DNA of 48,022 nucleotides from an uncultured Mycoplasmatota bacterium (GTDB taxonomy: Bacteria > Bacillota_I > Bacilli_A > RF39 > UBA660), in NCBI GenBank assembly GCA_946490195.1, contig CAMLWN010000004.1:1-48022 (forward strand), written 5' to 3'. Below are positions 17,107-25,134 of this stretch, piece after piece. The notes beneath the pieces were generated by a model. It saw only the letters and a program-made list of their open reading frames with translations. It was not told the origin of the DNA and did no database searches. The stretch's first letter is position 1; each line of letters begins with the position of its first letter. The position numbers and the translations under genes are program-made.

Positions 17107-17886
17107 CTAACGAAAGATAATATCATCATTTTTTTCTTCGATAATAGGCTTAACTACTTCATTAGTAGAATCAGATTTTTTAGGTAAATCCATCTTTTTA
17201 GGTAATTCAATTTCTGGTTTTGCAGAAGTAACAGGTTTTGATTCTTGAACTTTTGGTTCTTCTTTTTCACGATTCACATAAACAGAACTGAAAACAGATG
17301 GCATTACAGGTTTAGGTTTTTGAACTTGAGAAACTTCCTTAGGCATTTCTGGAGAAACAGCTTGTAAATGAACAGGTTCTACAGTTTCTTTAATTACAGG
17401 AGCTTCAACTTTTGGTAAAGACGGTTCAGGTTCCTCAACATTTATATTTTTTTCCATATCTGCAAGTTCTTTACTGATTGCATCAGCTAAAGCATCAAAA
17501 TCAAATTCTTTTTTAGGTTCCTCTAATGGAACTTCCTCTTTAGAAACAGAAGAAGTAAAATCACTATTTAAAACATCATTAGTTGTCGGAGCAACATCAC
17601 TAACAGCTTTAAACTTTTCTTCATCAACATGAACTGGCTCTACCGGTTTAACTTCTTCACCACTGTTTTCATGAGCTTCTAAAGAAGTCGTTGGAGTAAC
17701 TTCAGCAAAAGCATCTCTATTAGAGATTTTTGTTTGTTCCAATTTTTCTTCTAACTCTTTTCTTTTCTTCTGGTCTTTTTTGCCAAAAAATAAAACTATT
17801 AAAAAGAGAATAACTAATATTCCTATAATAACAAATAAATAAATACCAAAGTTTTCGATGCTATATAAACTCTCTAAAAAATCCAT
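17107..17886 (-). CDS. single-pass membrane protein with a long acidic/proline-rich cytoplasmic tail
   Basis: 259 residues from ATG 17886; AAAGG lies about 11 nt upstream, while the GTG at 17898 abuts the SD. A single N-terminal helix (IYLFVIIGILVILFLIVLFF) is followed by a KKDQKKRKELEEKLEQ basic/coiled segment that predicts N-out, C-in topology. The remaining 200 residues are low-complexity, rich in E, P, V and K, with repeated ...KPV.P/EEPKV... phrases. I do not recognise a family. The layout resembles bitopic scaffold proteins of division or envelope machinery (ZipA/EzrA-like logic), but that is only an analogy. Confidence 0.65.
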   Translation of the reverse strand: MDFLESLYSIENFGIYLFVIIGILVILFLIVLFFGKKDQKKRKELEEKLEQTKISNRDAFAEVTPTTSLEAHENSGEEVKPVEPVHVDEEKFKAVSDVAPTTNDVLNSDFTSSVSKEEVPLEEPKKEFDFDALADAISKELADMEKNINVEEPEPSLPKVEAPVIKETVEPVHLQAVSPEMPKEVSQVQKPKPVMPSVFSSVYVNREKEEPKVQESKPVTSAKPEIELPKKMDLPKKSDSTNEVVKPIIEEKNDDIIFR

Positions 17887-17911
17887 TTCACTAATCACCT
17901 TTTATTCTTTT

Positions 17912-17973
17912 CTAATCTAAAAATAGGATATCATAGACCGCATAGTAAGTCAATATTTTTTTATTGACTTACT
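17912..17973 (-). promoter_or_regulatory. promoter and palindromic operator upstream of the bitopic membrane protein
   Basis: A perfect 11-bp inverted repeat, AGTAAGTCAAT (17944-17954) and ATTGACTTACT (17963-17973), has an 8-nt spacer. In the minus direction its proximal arm contains -35 TTGACT, followed 17 nt later by -10 TATCCT. No U-tract follows on either strand in a terminator arrangement, so I read it as an operator overlapping a promoter. Additional TTGTCA/TAAAAT promoter-like hexamers lie further upstream (about 18020-18060). Confidence 0.5.
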
Positions 17974-18109
17974 AAAATATATTCTAAAAAATTCATTTTA
18001 TATCTTGACAATTTTTTTAAGATAAAAACAAGAAATTTTAATCAAAAAGACAATTTTTGACAATTATGAACGACAAAAAAATGTCAATTTATCTAACTAT
18101 CATATTTAA

Positions 18110-18379
18110 TTAAATACAACCCCTCTTTGCTATTGCATAGGTATCATTAATAGCAACCAACTCTCCTGGAGAACTCCCTGTACTATCAGGAGCTTTTATA
18201 GCATGCATTCTTTTTGCATAGCTTTCTGCTTTAGCTAAAACTTCTTTAATTTTACTATCATAGATATTTTCATTGATGTTTTCACTAACTCCATTGTAGA
18301 TAGGAACTGCTATCAACAAGATTACTGCTAATATCACAATCGTTGCCATGATTTCTACCAGTGTAAAACCCTTATTCAT
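18110..18379 (-). CDS. small type IV pilin-like protein
   Basis: 89 residues from ATG 18379, chosen because AAGG lies 8 nt upstream; the GTG at 18388 is too close. MNKGFTLVEIMATIVILAVILLIAVPIY is a textbook class III prepilin leader: cleavage after G4 and E at mature position 5. The following helix NINENIYDSKIKEVLAKAESYA is typical of pilin alpha-1. The C-terminal domain is only about 40 residues and ends KRGCI, short for this family, so it may be truncated. Confidence 0.7.
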   Translation of the reverse strand: MNKGFTLVEIMATIVILAVILLIAVPIYNGVSENINENIYDSKIKEVLAKAESYAKRMHAIKAPDSTGSSPGELVAINDTYAIAKRGCI

Positions 18380-18472
18380 TACTTTCACCTTAGTATAAGA
18401 ATAGCATAAAAAGAAAAAAAAGACTAGTAAGTTTAATAAAGTGTTAATTAAAATTTAATAACTTTAAGAATA

Positions 18473-18502
18473 CAAAAAAAACTAGAAATAAAAATTTTCT
18501 AG
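18473..18502 (-). terminator. terminator of the rny-yneF operon
   Basis: CTAGAAA/TTTCTAG stem with an A/T-rich loop is followed by eight Ts in the minus direction, directly after the yneF stop. Confidence 0.8.
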
Positions 18503-18505
18503 CTT

Positions 18506-18715
18506 TTACATATATCGATTCATTTGATTCATAACTTGACGAACTTGTTTTTGACTAGGTTTTCTACCCATACTGCTCATCATAACTTCAATCATTTTTT
18601 CATTAATAGGTGGATTTTTTTTCATATATCTTTTCATCACATACCTAGAAAGGAAAAAACCAATTACAAGTCCAATAAGTAAACCAATTATAACTAATAA
18701 TATATCTCCCCACAT
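18506..18715 (-). CDS. YneF family (UPF0154) small membrane protein
   Basis: 69 residues. One N-terminal helix (ILLVIIGLLIGLVIGFFLSRYVMKRYM) and the conserved NPPINEKMIEVMMSSMGRKPSQKQVRQVMNQM match the UPF0154/YneF family, of unknown function. It follows rny by 14 bp with GGAGG near the start, so the two are probably co-transcribed. Confidence 0.88.
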   Translation of the reverse strand: MWGDILLVIIGLLIGLVIGFFLSRYVMKRYMKKNPPINEKMIEVMMSSMGRKPSQKQVRQVMNQMNRYM

Positions 18716-18729
18716 AAAATTTTCCTCCT

Positions 18730-20283
18730 TTATTTAGCTTCTTCTTGAGCTCTTGACTCACGAATCACAATAATCTTTACCGTACCAGGATACTGCATTT
18801 CACTTTCAATTTTTTCTTTCATTTCACGAGCAATTTTAAATGCTTTCGTGTCATCAACTTCATCAGGCTTAACCATAACTCGTACTTCTCTTCCAGCTTG
18901 CATAGCAAAAGTCTTTTCAACTCCCTCAAAAGAATTACCAATTTCTTCTAATTGCTCTAGACGTTTCATGTAATTATCAAGGGAATCATTACGAGCTCCA
19001 GGACGAGCTGCAGATAAAGTATCAGCAATCTGAACCAATACAGAAATAATTGTATGAGCATCACTATCTCCATGATGAGACATTATTGAATCAATAACTA
19101 CTTCATCCTCATGAAATTTTTTAGCGATATCTGCTCCGATTTCAACATGACTACCTTCCATTTCATAATCAATAGCTTTTCCAATATCATGTAACAAACC
19201 AGCTCTTTTAGCTAAAATGACATTTTCTCCTAACTCGGCTGCCATAAGACCACATAATTCTCCAACTTCTTTTGAATGTTGTAAAGCATTTTGACCATAA
19301 CTTGTTCGAAAATTAAGTTTTCCAACTAAATTTACAAGTTCAGGATCCATTTTAGTAATCCCAAGTTTATAACAAGCTTCATTACCAAGTTCCGTAATTT
19401 TATTATTCATATCTTTACAAACCTTATCATAAACTTCTTCAATTCTAGAAGGATGAATTCTTCCATCTTTAATTAAAGTTTCAATAGTAATTTTAGCTAT
19501 TTCTCTTCTTAATGGATCAAAAGAAGAAATAACTATCGTTTCTGGAGTATCATCTATAATCAAATCCACCCCTGTAACTGCTTCAATTGTTCGAATATTT
19601 CTTCCTTCTCGCCCAATTAAACGTCCTTTCATATCATCGTTTGGTAAATCAATAGTACTAACAGTTTGTTCAGTTGCTACATCCTCAGCATAACGTTGCA
19701 TTGATTCAACAAGCAAATTTCTAGCATTTTCAGAAGCATTTAATTTTGCTTCATGCTCTTTTTCTTTCATAAAAGATGCGATTTCTTCAGCCATTTCTTC
19801 TTCCGTACGTTGCATAATTAAATCATGAGCTTTTTCTTTAGAAAAATGGGCAATTTTCTCCAAACGACTCATCTCATCTTTTAACATTTCATCCAACTTC
19901 TCATTCTTAGATTGCAAATCTTTTTGAGACACTAATAAATGATTTTCTTTTTCTTCTAAACTAAGTTCTCTTTTTTGAAGCATTTCATCTCGTTTATCTA
20001 AACTGTTTTCTCTTTGAAGTAAACGATCTTCAGTAGCTTTCAATTCTTCTTTTTTTTCTTTTAACTCACGTTCAGTTTCTTGTTTTAATTTATATCCTTC
20101 TTCTTTAAGTTCTAAAATTCGATCACGTTTTTGTTTCTCTGCTTCTTTTTTTGCTTCTTCAATCATCTTATTAGCTTTATTAGCAATACTATTTCCTCTT
20201 ATATACGCAAAGAAAACAGTAAGGCCTACTCCAGCTGCAATACCAAGAAGTAAAGTAAGTATGGATGGTAAAAATTGTTCCAT
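18730..20283 (-). CDS. rny: ribonuclease Y
   Basis: 517 residues. RNase Y is the membrane-bound endoribonuclease that starts bulk mRNA decay in Bacillota. The order is: N-terminal helix (about 5-25), a long charged coiled coil (about 30-200), a KH domain (GRLIGREGRNIRTIEAVTGVDLIID) and an HD domain with ARRAGLLHDIGKA-type HD residues (KRAGLLHDIGKAIDYE) and ILVQIADTLSAARPGAR. GGAGA lies about 8 nt before ATG. The length and motifs are normal. Confidence 0.96.
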   Translation of the reverse strand: MEQFLPSILTLLLGIAAGVGLTVFFAYIRGNSIANKANKMIEEAKKEAEKQKRDRILELKEEGYKLKQETERELKEKKEELKATEDRLLQRENSLDKRDEMLQKRELSLEEKENHLLVSQKDLQSKNEKLDEMLKDEMSRLEKIAHFSKEKAHDLIMQRTEEEMAEEIASFMKEKEHEAKLNASENARNLLVESMQRYAEDVATEQTVSTIDLPNDDMKGRLIGREGRNIRTIEAVTGVDLIIDDTPETIVISSFDPLRREIAKITIETLIKDGRIHPSRIEEVYDKVCKDMNNKITELGNEACYKLGITKMDPELVNLVGKLNFRTSYGQNALQHSKEVGELCGLMAAELGENVILAKRAGLLHDIGKAIDYEMEGSHVEIGADIAKKFHEDEVVIDSIMSHHGDSDAHTIISVLVQIADTLSAARPGARNDSLDNYMKRLEQLEEIGNSFEGVEKTFAMQAGREVRVMVKPDEVDDTKAFKIAREMKEKIESEMQYPGTVKIIVIRESRAQEEAK

Positions 20284-20348
20284 ACACTTTCTCCTTACTA
20301 TTTTATTTATAGAAAATTAATAGAATGTATTAAAATATCTATACATTA

Positions 20349-20377
20349 ATTATATATGAGTTTATAAAATTTTACAA
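20349..20377 (-). promoter_or_regulatory. promoter of rny
   Basis: In the minus direction -35 TTGTAA and -10 TATAAT are separated by exactly 17 nt, about 65 bp upstream of the rny start. Confidence 0.75.
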
Positions 20378-20437
20378 GAGCTATTCGCGCTAAGAAAAAA
20401 CCTTAACCATTCATATTTGCACAAAGCAAACATCAAC

Positions 20438-20462
20438 TAAAAACCGCATATATTTATGCGGT
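20438..20462 (-). terminator. terminator of the broken SipW/TasA-like gene
   Basis: ACCGCATA/TATGCGGT is a perfect 8-bp stem with a 4-nt loop, followed by TTTTT in the minus direction. The restored reading frame stops inside the stem. Confidence 0.85.
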
Positions 20463-21106
20463 ATTAGTAAGCCATACTTTTTGAATATAATAAGATGTAT
20501 CGCAATTACTTAAATAAACATAATAATTTGAATTTGTAACGGATGACAAATCTAGAGTAAAAGTAGTATAGTTTGTAACATTTCCAAGTTTATCACTATT
20601 TGAATAAAGAATAATATCATAATTTTTTAAAATATTATTAGCTACCCCTATACTATCAGATGTAGGAGACGATTGAACTCCAAATCGTGCAACATAATAA
20701 GTACCATATGAAGAAACTTTTGAAGCTCTTGCAGTTACCTTTAAATAGCGATAATTGTTATTAATAGCACTAGAAAAAGAAAGCGTTTTATTATATTCTG
20801 CTTGTAAATATATATATGAAGAAGCAAGAGTGATTGTACCTCCTGCGGATTATTCTTTTTATAAGAATAATTAGCAGTTCCATTATTATAAATAATATTA
20901 TCAGAAGCAACTGTTGCTCTTATGGGATATGCTTTATCAAAAGTGATTCCTTCACTTTCATTGATCATCGTTAATTCAAAGCATTTACTTCCCAATGTAT
21001 TAAAGTCCTTTTGTTTACCTGTAAACAACCAACTTGCATAGCTGATGCCTAGAATACTGGTTAGAACAATTAATACTAATAGAATGAACAAAACTTTCTT
21101 CTTCAT
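20454..21106 (-). pseudogene. SipW/TasA-like secreted or anchored protein with a one-base deletion
   Basis: The start frame encodes MKKKVLFILLVLIVLTSILGISYASW, a signal/anchor segment, then a TasA/camelysin-like stretch to TANYSYKKNNPQ, and then runs into nonsense. The next frame continues GGTITLASSYIYLQAEYN...RYLKVTARASKV...YYVARFGVQSS...YIQKVWLTNTA-stop, a plausible beta-sandwich ending at 20454. One base is missing around AATCCGCAGGAGG (20845-20855). The restored protein would be about 217 residues. SD is AAGAGGGATGCT before ATG. It could be decay, an off-phase allele or a sequence error. Confidence 0.75.
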
Positions 21107-21271
21107 AGCATCCCTCTTTATGTAGTATGGTCTTTTTTAGCCTTTATACTCTTATCACATTATATCAATATTTCATCAGTTTTTCTACTCTTCTTAGCCA
21201 AAAAAATTATCATAGGAAACTATGATAATTTTATCATAATATTTGCATATTACATCAATTTACGTACAAAT

Positions 21272-22288
21272 TTATTCTTCTTTTTTTCCAAAACCATAAT
21301 GCTCTCTGATTTTTGTTTCTAATTCTTGAGCTAACTCTTTATTTTCTTTTAAATAAAGTTTTACATTTTCTTTTCCTTGTCCAATTTTTTCACCATTATA
21401 AGCATACCATGCCCCAGACTTATCCAAAATATTCAAATCAGAAGCAATATCAATAATCTCTCCTTCACGAGACACACCAGTACCATACATAATATCTACA
21501 GAAGCTGTTTTAAAAGGTGGAGCGACTTTATTCTTAACAACTTTAATATTGGTTTTATTTCCTAAAATTTGATCTCCAACTTTAATTTGTTCACCACGAC
21601 GAACATCTAATCGAATCGTAGCATAAAACTTTAAGGCTCTTCCTCCGGGAGTTGTTTCTGGATTTCCAAACATTACTCCAACTTTTTCTCTTAATTGATT
21701 AATAAAAATTGCAGTAGTTTTAGTTTTATTAATTGTTCCAGATAATTTTCTTAAAGCTTGACTCATTAATCTTGCTTGAAGACCTACGTGACTATCTCCC
21801 ATATCTCCTTCAATTTCTGCTTTAGGAACTAAAGCAGCAACAGAATCCACAACAATAATATTTACTGCTTCACTACGAACTAAAGCCTCACATATTTCTA
21901 AAGCTTGTTCGCCTGTATCAGGTTGCGATAATAAAAGCTCATTAATATCTACTCCTAAATTTTTAGCATAAACAGGATCCAAAGCATGTTCTGCATCAAT
22001 AAAAGCGGCACGCCCTCCTTCTTTTTGAACTTCTGCAATTGCCTGTAAAGCAAAAGTGGTTTTTCCAGAAGATTCAGGTCCATAAATTTCTATAATTCTT
22101 CCTTTAGGATAACCTCCTACTCCTAAAGCTATATCTAAAGCTAAAGAACCACTGGAAGTTACATCAATTTCCATATGTTCCTGAGCTCCGAGTTTCATAA
22201 TCGCACCTTTACCAAATTGCTTTTCAATATCAGCTAAAACTTGTTCTAAAGCTTTATCCTTATCTTTTACATCTTTTGTTGTTTTCAT
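21272..22288 (-). CDS. recA: recombinase RecA
   Basis: 338 residues. RecA forms filaments on single-stranded DNA for strand exchange and triggers SOS. Walker A ([10 protein letters not shown]), the IDAEHALDP segment, Walker B ([16 protein letters not shown]), loop L1 ([19 protein letters not shown]) and loop L2 ([26 protein letters not shown]) are intact. GGAGGA lies 6-7 nt before ATG. The C-terminal acidic tail is short. Regulated by the promoter and LexA-type boxes at 22318-22369. Confidence 0.98.
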   Translation of the reverse strand: MKTTKDVKDKDKALEQVLADIEKQFGKGAIMKLGAQEHMEIDVTSSGSLALDIALGVGGYPKGRIIEIYGPESSGKTTFALQAIAEVQKEGGRAAFIDAEHALDPVYAKNLGVDINELLLSQPDTGEQALEICEALVRSEAVNIIVVDSVAALVPKAEIEGDMGDSHVGLQARLMSQALRKLSGTINKTKTTAIFINQLREKVGVMFGNPETTPGGRALKFYATIRLDVRRGEQIKVGDQILGNKTNIKVVKNKVAPPFKTASVDIMYGTGVSREGEIIDIASDLNILDKSGAWYAYNGEKIGQGKENVKLYLKENKELAQELETKIREHYGFGKKEE

Positions 22289-22317
22289 AAAAATCCTCCA
22301 ATTTCTTTGCTAAATTC

Positions 22318-22346
22318 ATTTTATAATAGAAAAAAACGTTTGTCAA
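22318..22346 (-). promoter_or_regulatory. recA promoter
   Basis: In the minus direction -35 TTGACA (22341-22346) and -10 TAAAAT (22318-22323) are separated by 17 nt, 30 bp upstream of the recA start. Confidence 0.85.
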
Positions 22347-22369
22347 CTCATTTTGCGAACAAACGTTTT
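22333..22369. promoter_or_regulatory. LexA/DinR-type SOS boxes at the recA promoter
   Basis: CGAACAAACGTTTT at 22356-22369 fits the Bacillota SOS box CGAACRNRYGTTYC at 13 of 14 positions. An inverted second copy, AAAACGTTTGT at 22333-22343, overlaps the -35 box, giving an 11-bp perfect inverted repeat with a 15-nt spacer. LexA binding at either would occlude RNA polymerase. The pair with the following Ts might also serve as a weak terminator for the upstream transcript. Confidence 0.75.
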
Positions 22370-22451
22370 ACAATGATTTTTTTGCAAATTTTCAAAATTT
22401 CTTAAACAGAATTTATATTTTTTTCAAAGAAAAATAGCAATTTTTTAAAAT

Positions 22452-23045
22452 TTAGTCAAATTTTAATTGTTCTTTTGCATGAATAAAATATAAAACAGCC
22501 GAAATCACAGACAAAATAGTTGCAATAGAAACAAGCAAATCTGCAACATAGATTCCCCAAATTTCAAAAGGTAAGTTATAAAATAAAAGTAAAGATACTC
22601 CACACATCATAAATACAGTTTTTACTTTTCCCCATTTACTTGCCTTAATAATCACTTTATTTTTTGCAGATAATACTCGCAAAGCATCTACACAAATATC
22701 ACGCAAAACAATAACAATAGGAATGATTATCGAAATAAATCCTTGATAAGCTAAAATAATCAAAACTCCGTTAACCAAAATTTTATCAGCAATAGCATCT
22801 AAAGTAGCCCCAAAATCACTTGTCATTTTTTCTTTACGAGCAATAGAGCCATCTAAATAATCTGTTACACAGGCTATTACAAATAAAAATCCTGCTATAA
22901 GATATCGAATATCTACTAAAACTTTTCCCATTACATAAAAGCTTGGAATAGAAATACCAAAATCTTCAAAGGGAATTAATAAAATTAATAAAATAATCAC
23001 TGCCATAACGATTCTACTTATCGTTAATTTATTTGCTAAATTCAT
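22452..23045 (-). CDS. pgsA: CDP-diacylglycerol-glycerol-3-phosphate 3-phosphatidyltransferase
   Basis: 197 residues. PgsA makes phosphatidylglycerol phosphate, first committed step of anionic phospholipid synthesis. The CDP-alcohol phosphotransferase motif D..DG.AR...G..D...D is seen as DYLDGSIARKEKMTSDFGATLDAIADK, within a five- to six-helix membrane protein. AAGGAG lies 5 nt before the ATG at 23045; the longer frame upstream is ignored. It follows a RodZ-like gene by 10 bp, the same pair as ymfM-pgsA in Bacillus. Confidence 0.93.
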   Translation of the reverse strand: MNLANKLTISRIVMAVIILLILLIPFEDFGISIPSFYVMGKVLVDIRYLIAGFLFVIACVTDYLDGSIARKEKMTSDFGATLDAIADKILVNGVLIILAYQGFISIIIPIVIVLRDICVDALRVLSAKNKVIIKASKWGKVKTVFMMCGVSLLLFYNLPFEIWGIYVADLLVSIATILSVISAVLYFIHAKEQLKFD

Positions 23046-23055
23046 GTGTACTCCT

Positions 23056-23532
23056 TTACATATAATTAAAATTTTCAAAAAAAGGTTCTAGATACCTTGA
23101 AATGGTAATTTGATGAATGCTCCAAAAAATAACAACAATTGCAAGCAAAATCAAAATCACATATAAAATAACATAATACTTCGCTGGATATTTTTTCATC
23201 GGCTTCGTATAAGGTGAAACGATAGGATCCGCTTCTTTTTCTTTATTTTGCTCCATGACCTTTTTTTCAATATCTTTTAAAGGAATTTTTGAAGTATATT
23301 CAAACATATACTCATTAAATTCATCCAAAATTTTATTTTCATCAAGCCCTAAGTATTTAGCATAAGTACAAAGATATTCTTTTAATTCAAAGATATCCTT
23401 AAAAGAGCCAATATTTCCTTCTTCAATATTTTCTAAAATAACACTTTTAATTTGAATATCTGCAGAAGCCTCTTCTAAAGAAACTCCTGTCTTTTCTCTT
23501 GCTTCCTTTAAAGAATTTCCAATCGCAAACAA
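23056..23532 (-). CDS. RodZ-like helix-turn-helix membrane protein (YmfM type)
   Basis: 158 residues. The N-terminal HTH_25 domain (GNSLKEAREKTGVSLEEASADIQIKSVILENIEEG...LKEYLCTYAKYLGLD) is the RodZ fold that connects MreB to the membrane. A single helix (YYVILYVILILLAIVVIFW) lies near residues 122-145, with only a short outer tail. I start at TTG 23532: AAAGGAG lies 8 nt upstream of it, whereas the GTG at 23541 directly abuts the SD. It is co-transcribed with pgsA. Confidence 0.8.
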   Translation of the reverse strand: MFAIGNSLKEAREKTGVSLEEASADIQIKSVILENIEEGNIGSFKDIFELKEYLCTYAKYLGLDENKILDEFNEYMFEYTSKIPLKDIEKKVMEQNKEKEADPIVSPYTKPMKKYPAKYYVILYVILILLAIVVIFWSIHQITISRYLEPFFENFNYM

Positions 23533-23562
23533 GATACTCACTCCTTTATAAAATAAAAAAAT

Positions 23563-23903
23563 AATAACTAATAAGCCTTGTTCTGTCCGTAAAATATACG
23601 GGGCAAATATTTATCTACCATTGCTGGTCCACTGCATCGTTCATTTACTAGCAGTAGCTCCCCTACCATAATTTGGGTTTCTCGCTTGCGGGGTTTACCA
23701 CGTTCCACTTCCAAGGTTTCCCTTTTCTTCGTCACTTTGGCACTTTTATACCTACTAAAACCAGTTAAGGTTCGTTTGGAGCCTTTAGTTAAAAACTACC
23801 TTAGGTTATTTTTTCCCTAAGCACAATCACTACAACCATCTCAGGCTGTGCGAGCAAGGACTTTCCTCAACATAACAAGTATGCCGCATTTGCCTTAGTT
23901 ATT
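23563..23903 (-). ncRNA. rnpB: RNase P RNA, class B
   Basis: About 340 nt. The RNA subunit of RNase P cleaves tRNA 5' leaders. Seen on the minus strand: GAGGAAAGTCC near the 5' end, AAACCCCGCAAGCGAGAAACC in pieces, GTAGGGGAGC, and the 3' segment GACAGAACAAGGCTTAT, all conserved core elements. The terminal P1 helix can be drawn: AATAACTAA (5', 23895-23903) with TTAGTTATT (3', 23563-23571). The 5' strand of P1 overlaps the last bases and stop of gpsB. gpsB-rnpB order is that of Bacillus. Confidence 0.95.
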
Positions 23904-24230
23904 ACTCATTTTACTATAAACTATTTTTTCAAGCTGACTAATTCTTCTTAACAAATCTACATTATTAATATTAGAAGAACTAGAACTGCTTTCCTGTGCT
24001 TCAAGTTCAGTTTGAAGCTTTCTGATTTGTTGTTTTAGCTTAGAATTCTCATCACTCATACTTTGTAATTCACGTTCATAACCGCGAATTAACTTAATAA
24101 ACTCTGAATAATCTTTAATAATTAAATCTAAAAAATTATCCACTTCTTGAGGACGGTAACCACGCGCATCAACTTTAAACTCCTTCTCGTAAATTTCTTC
24201 AGGGCTTAATACGATTTTCTCACTTAACAC
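23895..24230 (-). CDS. gpsB: cell division/elongation coordinator GpsB (DivIVA family)
   Basis: 111 residues from the GTG at 24230, chosen because AGAAGG lies 8 nt upstream; another GTG at 24239 overlaps the SD. The DivIVA lipid-binding head has SPEEIYEKEFKVDARGYRPQEVDNFLDLIIKDY, followed by a coiled coil (to about 75), a serine-rich linker and a short C-terminal helix (VDLLRRISQLEKIVYSK), the normal GpsB plan. GpsB links PBP1 to division and elongation machinery; ponA lies divergently 900 bp away. Confidence 0.92.
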   Translation of the reverse strand: MLSEKIVLSPEEIYEKEFKVDARGYRPQEVDNFLDLIIKDYSEFIKLIRGYERELQSMSDENSKLKQQIRKLQTELEAQESSSSSSNINNVDLLRRISQLEKIVYSKMSNN

Positions 24231-24317
24231 ATTTACCACCTTCTTAAATCATATTAACAATTGTTTTAGTTTTTGTCAATTCCTCATTACCAAACTACCA
24301 AGAATTTCCTAAAATTT

Positions 24318-24428
24318 TTATTTTATTCTTTTTTCTTTCAAAACATCCTCTAAAGCTAAACAAGCAATATGTAAATCTACTTCTTTTAAATTTTCTAACA
24401 ACTGAGTAAAAATCATATCAAAAGACAT
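24318..24428 (-). CDS. 36-residue small protein, unknown
   Basis: MSFDMIFTQLLENLKEVDLHIACLALEDVLKEKRIK in two pieces: an acidic amphipathic front and a basic end; no membrane helix. GGAGGG lies about 9 nt before ATG, which is the main support. It lies in the 340-bp divergent gap between gpsB and recU, where nothing else is annotated. No family recognised. (Sequence quoted only as MSFDMIFTQLLENLK... for identification.). Confidence 0.45.
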   Translation of the reverse strand: MSFDMIFTQLLENLKEVDLHIACLALEDVLKEKRIK

Positions 24429-24526
24429 TTTTTATTCCCTCCACAAATATTTTAAAAAAAGAAAAAGTAGAAAAACAGCCTTTCGACAAAACCTGTCAAA
24501 TAAAACTCCAAAAACACTTCTATCTT

Positions 24527-24554
24527 TAAAAAAAGAAACATTTATTGTATAATG
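24527..24554 (+). promoter_or_regulatory. promoter of recU-ponA
   Basis: A perfect -10 TATAAT at 24549-24554 has a weak -35 TTTAAA 17 nt upstream; the recU start follows 17 bp later. Confidence 0.6.
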
Positions 24555-24570
24555 TATAAAGGTGATCTAT

Positions 24571-25131
24571 ATGTTGTACCCAAACAAACTCACAAAAACT
24601 GGATACAAAACAGTAAATTATAGCAACCGAGGAATGAATTTAGAAAACCTAATTAATGAAACAAATGAATATTATATTGAAAAAGATATGGCATTAATTT
24701 ATAAAAAGCCTACTCCTATCGGTATCAGCGAAGCTGTCTATACCGAACACGGAAGAATTATAAAAAATGGATATTTTAAAGCTCCATCAACTCTAGATTA
24801 CAATGGAATATATAAAGGAAAGTATATTGAATTCGAAGCAAAAGAAACTCAAAAAAAAACATCATTTCCTTTAGCAAATTTTCATGAACATCAAATAAAA
24901 TATATGAGAAAAGTAATAAATCATGGAGGCATTTGTTTTGTAATAATAAAAATGAATAATCAAAATTATCTGCTAAAAGGAGAAGATTTAATAAAATTTA
25001 TAGACGAAAATACAAGAAAAAGTATTCCTTATGAATATCTAAAAGAAAAAGGAATTGTTATAAAAGAAAGTTATAATCCAGCATTAGACTATTTAAAAAT
25101 AGTTGATGAAGTTTATTTAGAAAGGATGTAA
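24571..25131 (+). CDS. recU: Holliday junction resolvase RecU
   Basis: 186 residues. RecU is the Bacillota Holliday-junction resolvase. The family motifs NYSNRGMNLENLINETNEYY, the nuclease core DYNGIYKGKYIEFEAKETQKKTSFPLANFHEHQIKYM (D, E and K catalytic residues) and the GG-I-FVII segment are all seen. AAAGG lies 8 nt before the ATG at 24571; the frame's earlier GTG at 24562 overlaps the SD. Followed by ponA after 3 bp, the classic recU-ponA operon. Confidence 0.94.
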   Translation: MLYPNKLTKTGYKTVNYSNRGMNLENLINETNEYYIEKDMALIYKKPTPIGISEAVYTEHGRIIKNGYFKAPSTLDYNGIYKGKYIEFEAKETQKKTSFPLANFHEHQIKYMRKVINHGGICFVIIKMNNQNYLLKGEDLIKFIDENTRKSIPYEYLKEKGIVIKESYNPALDYLKIVDEVYLERM

Positions 25132-25134
25132 AAA

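Noticed and set aside
17944-17973. Rho-independent terminator
   Set aside because: The stem is perfect but no T-tract follows on either strand; it overlaps promoter hexamers instead.
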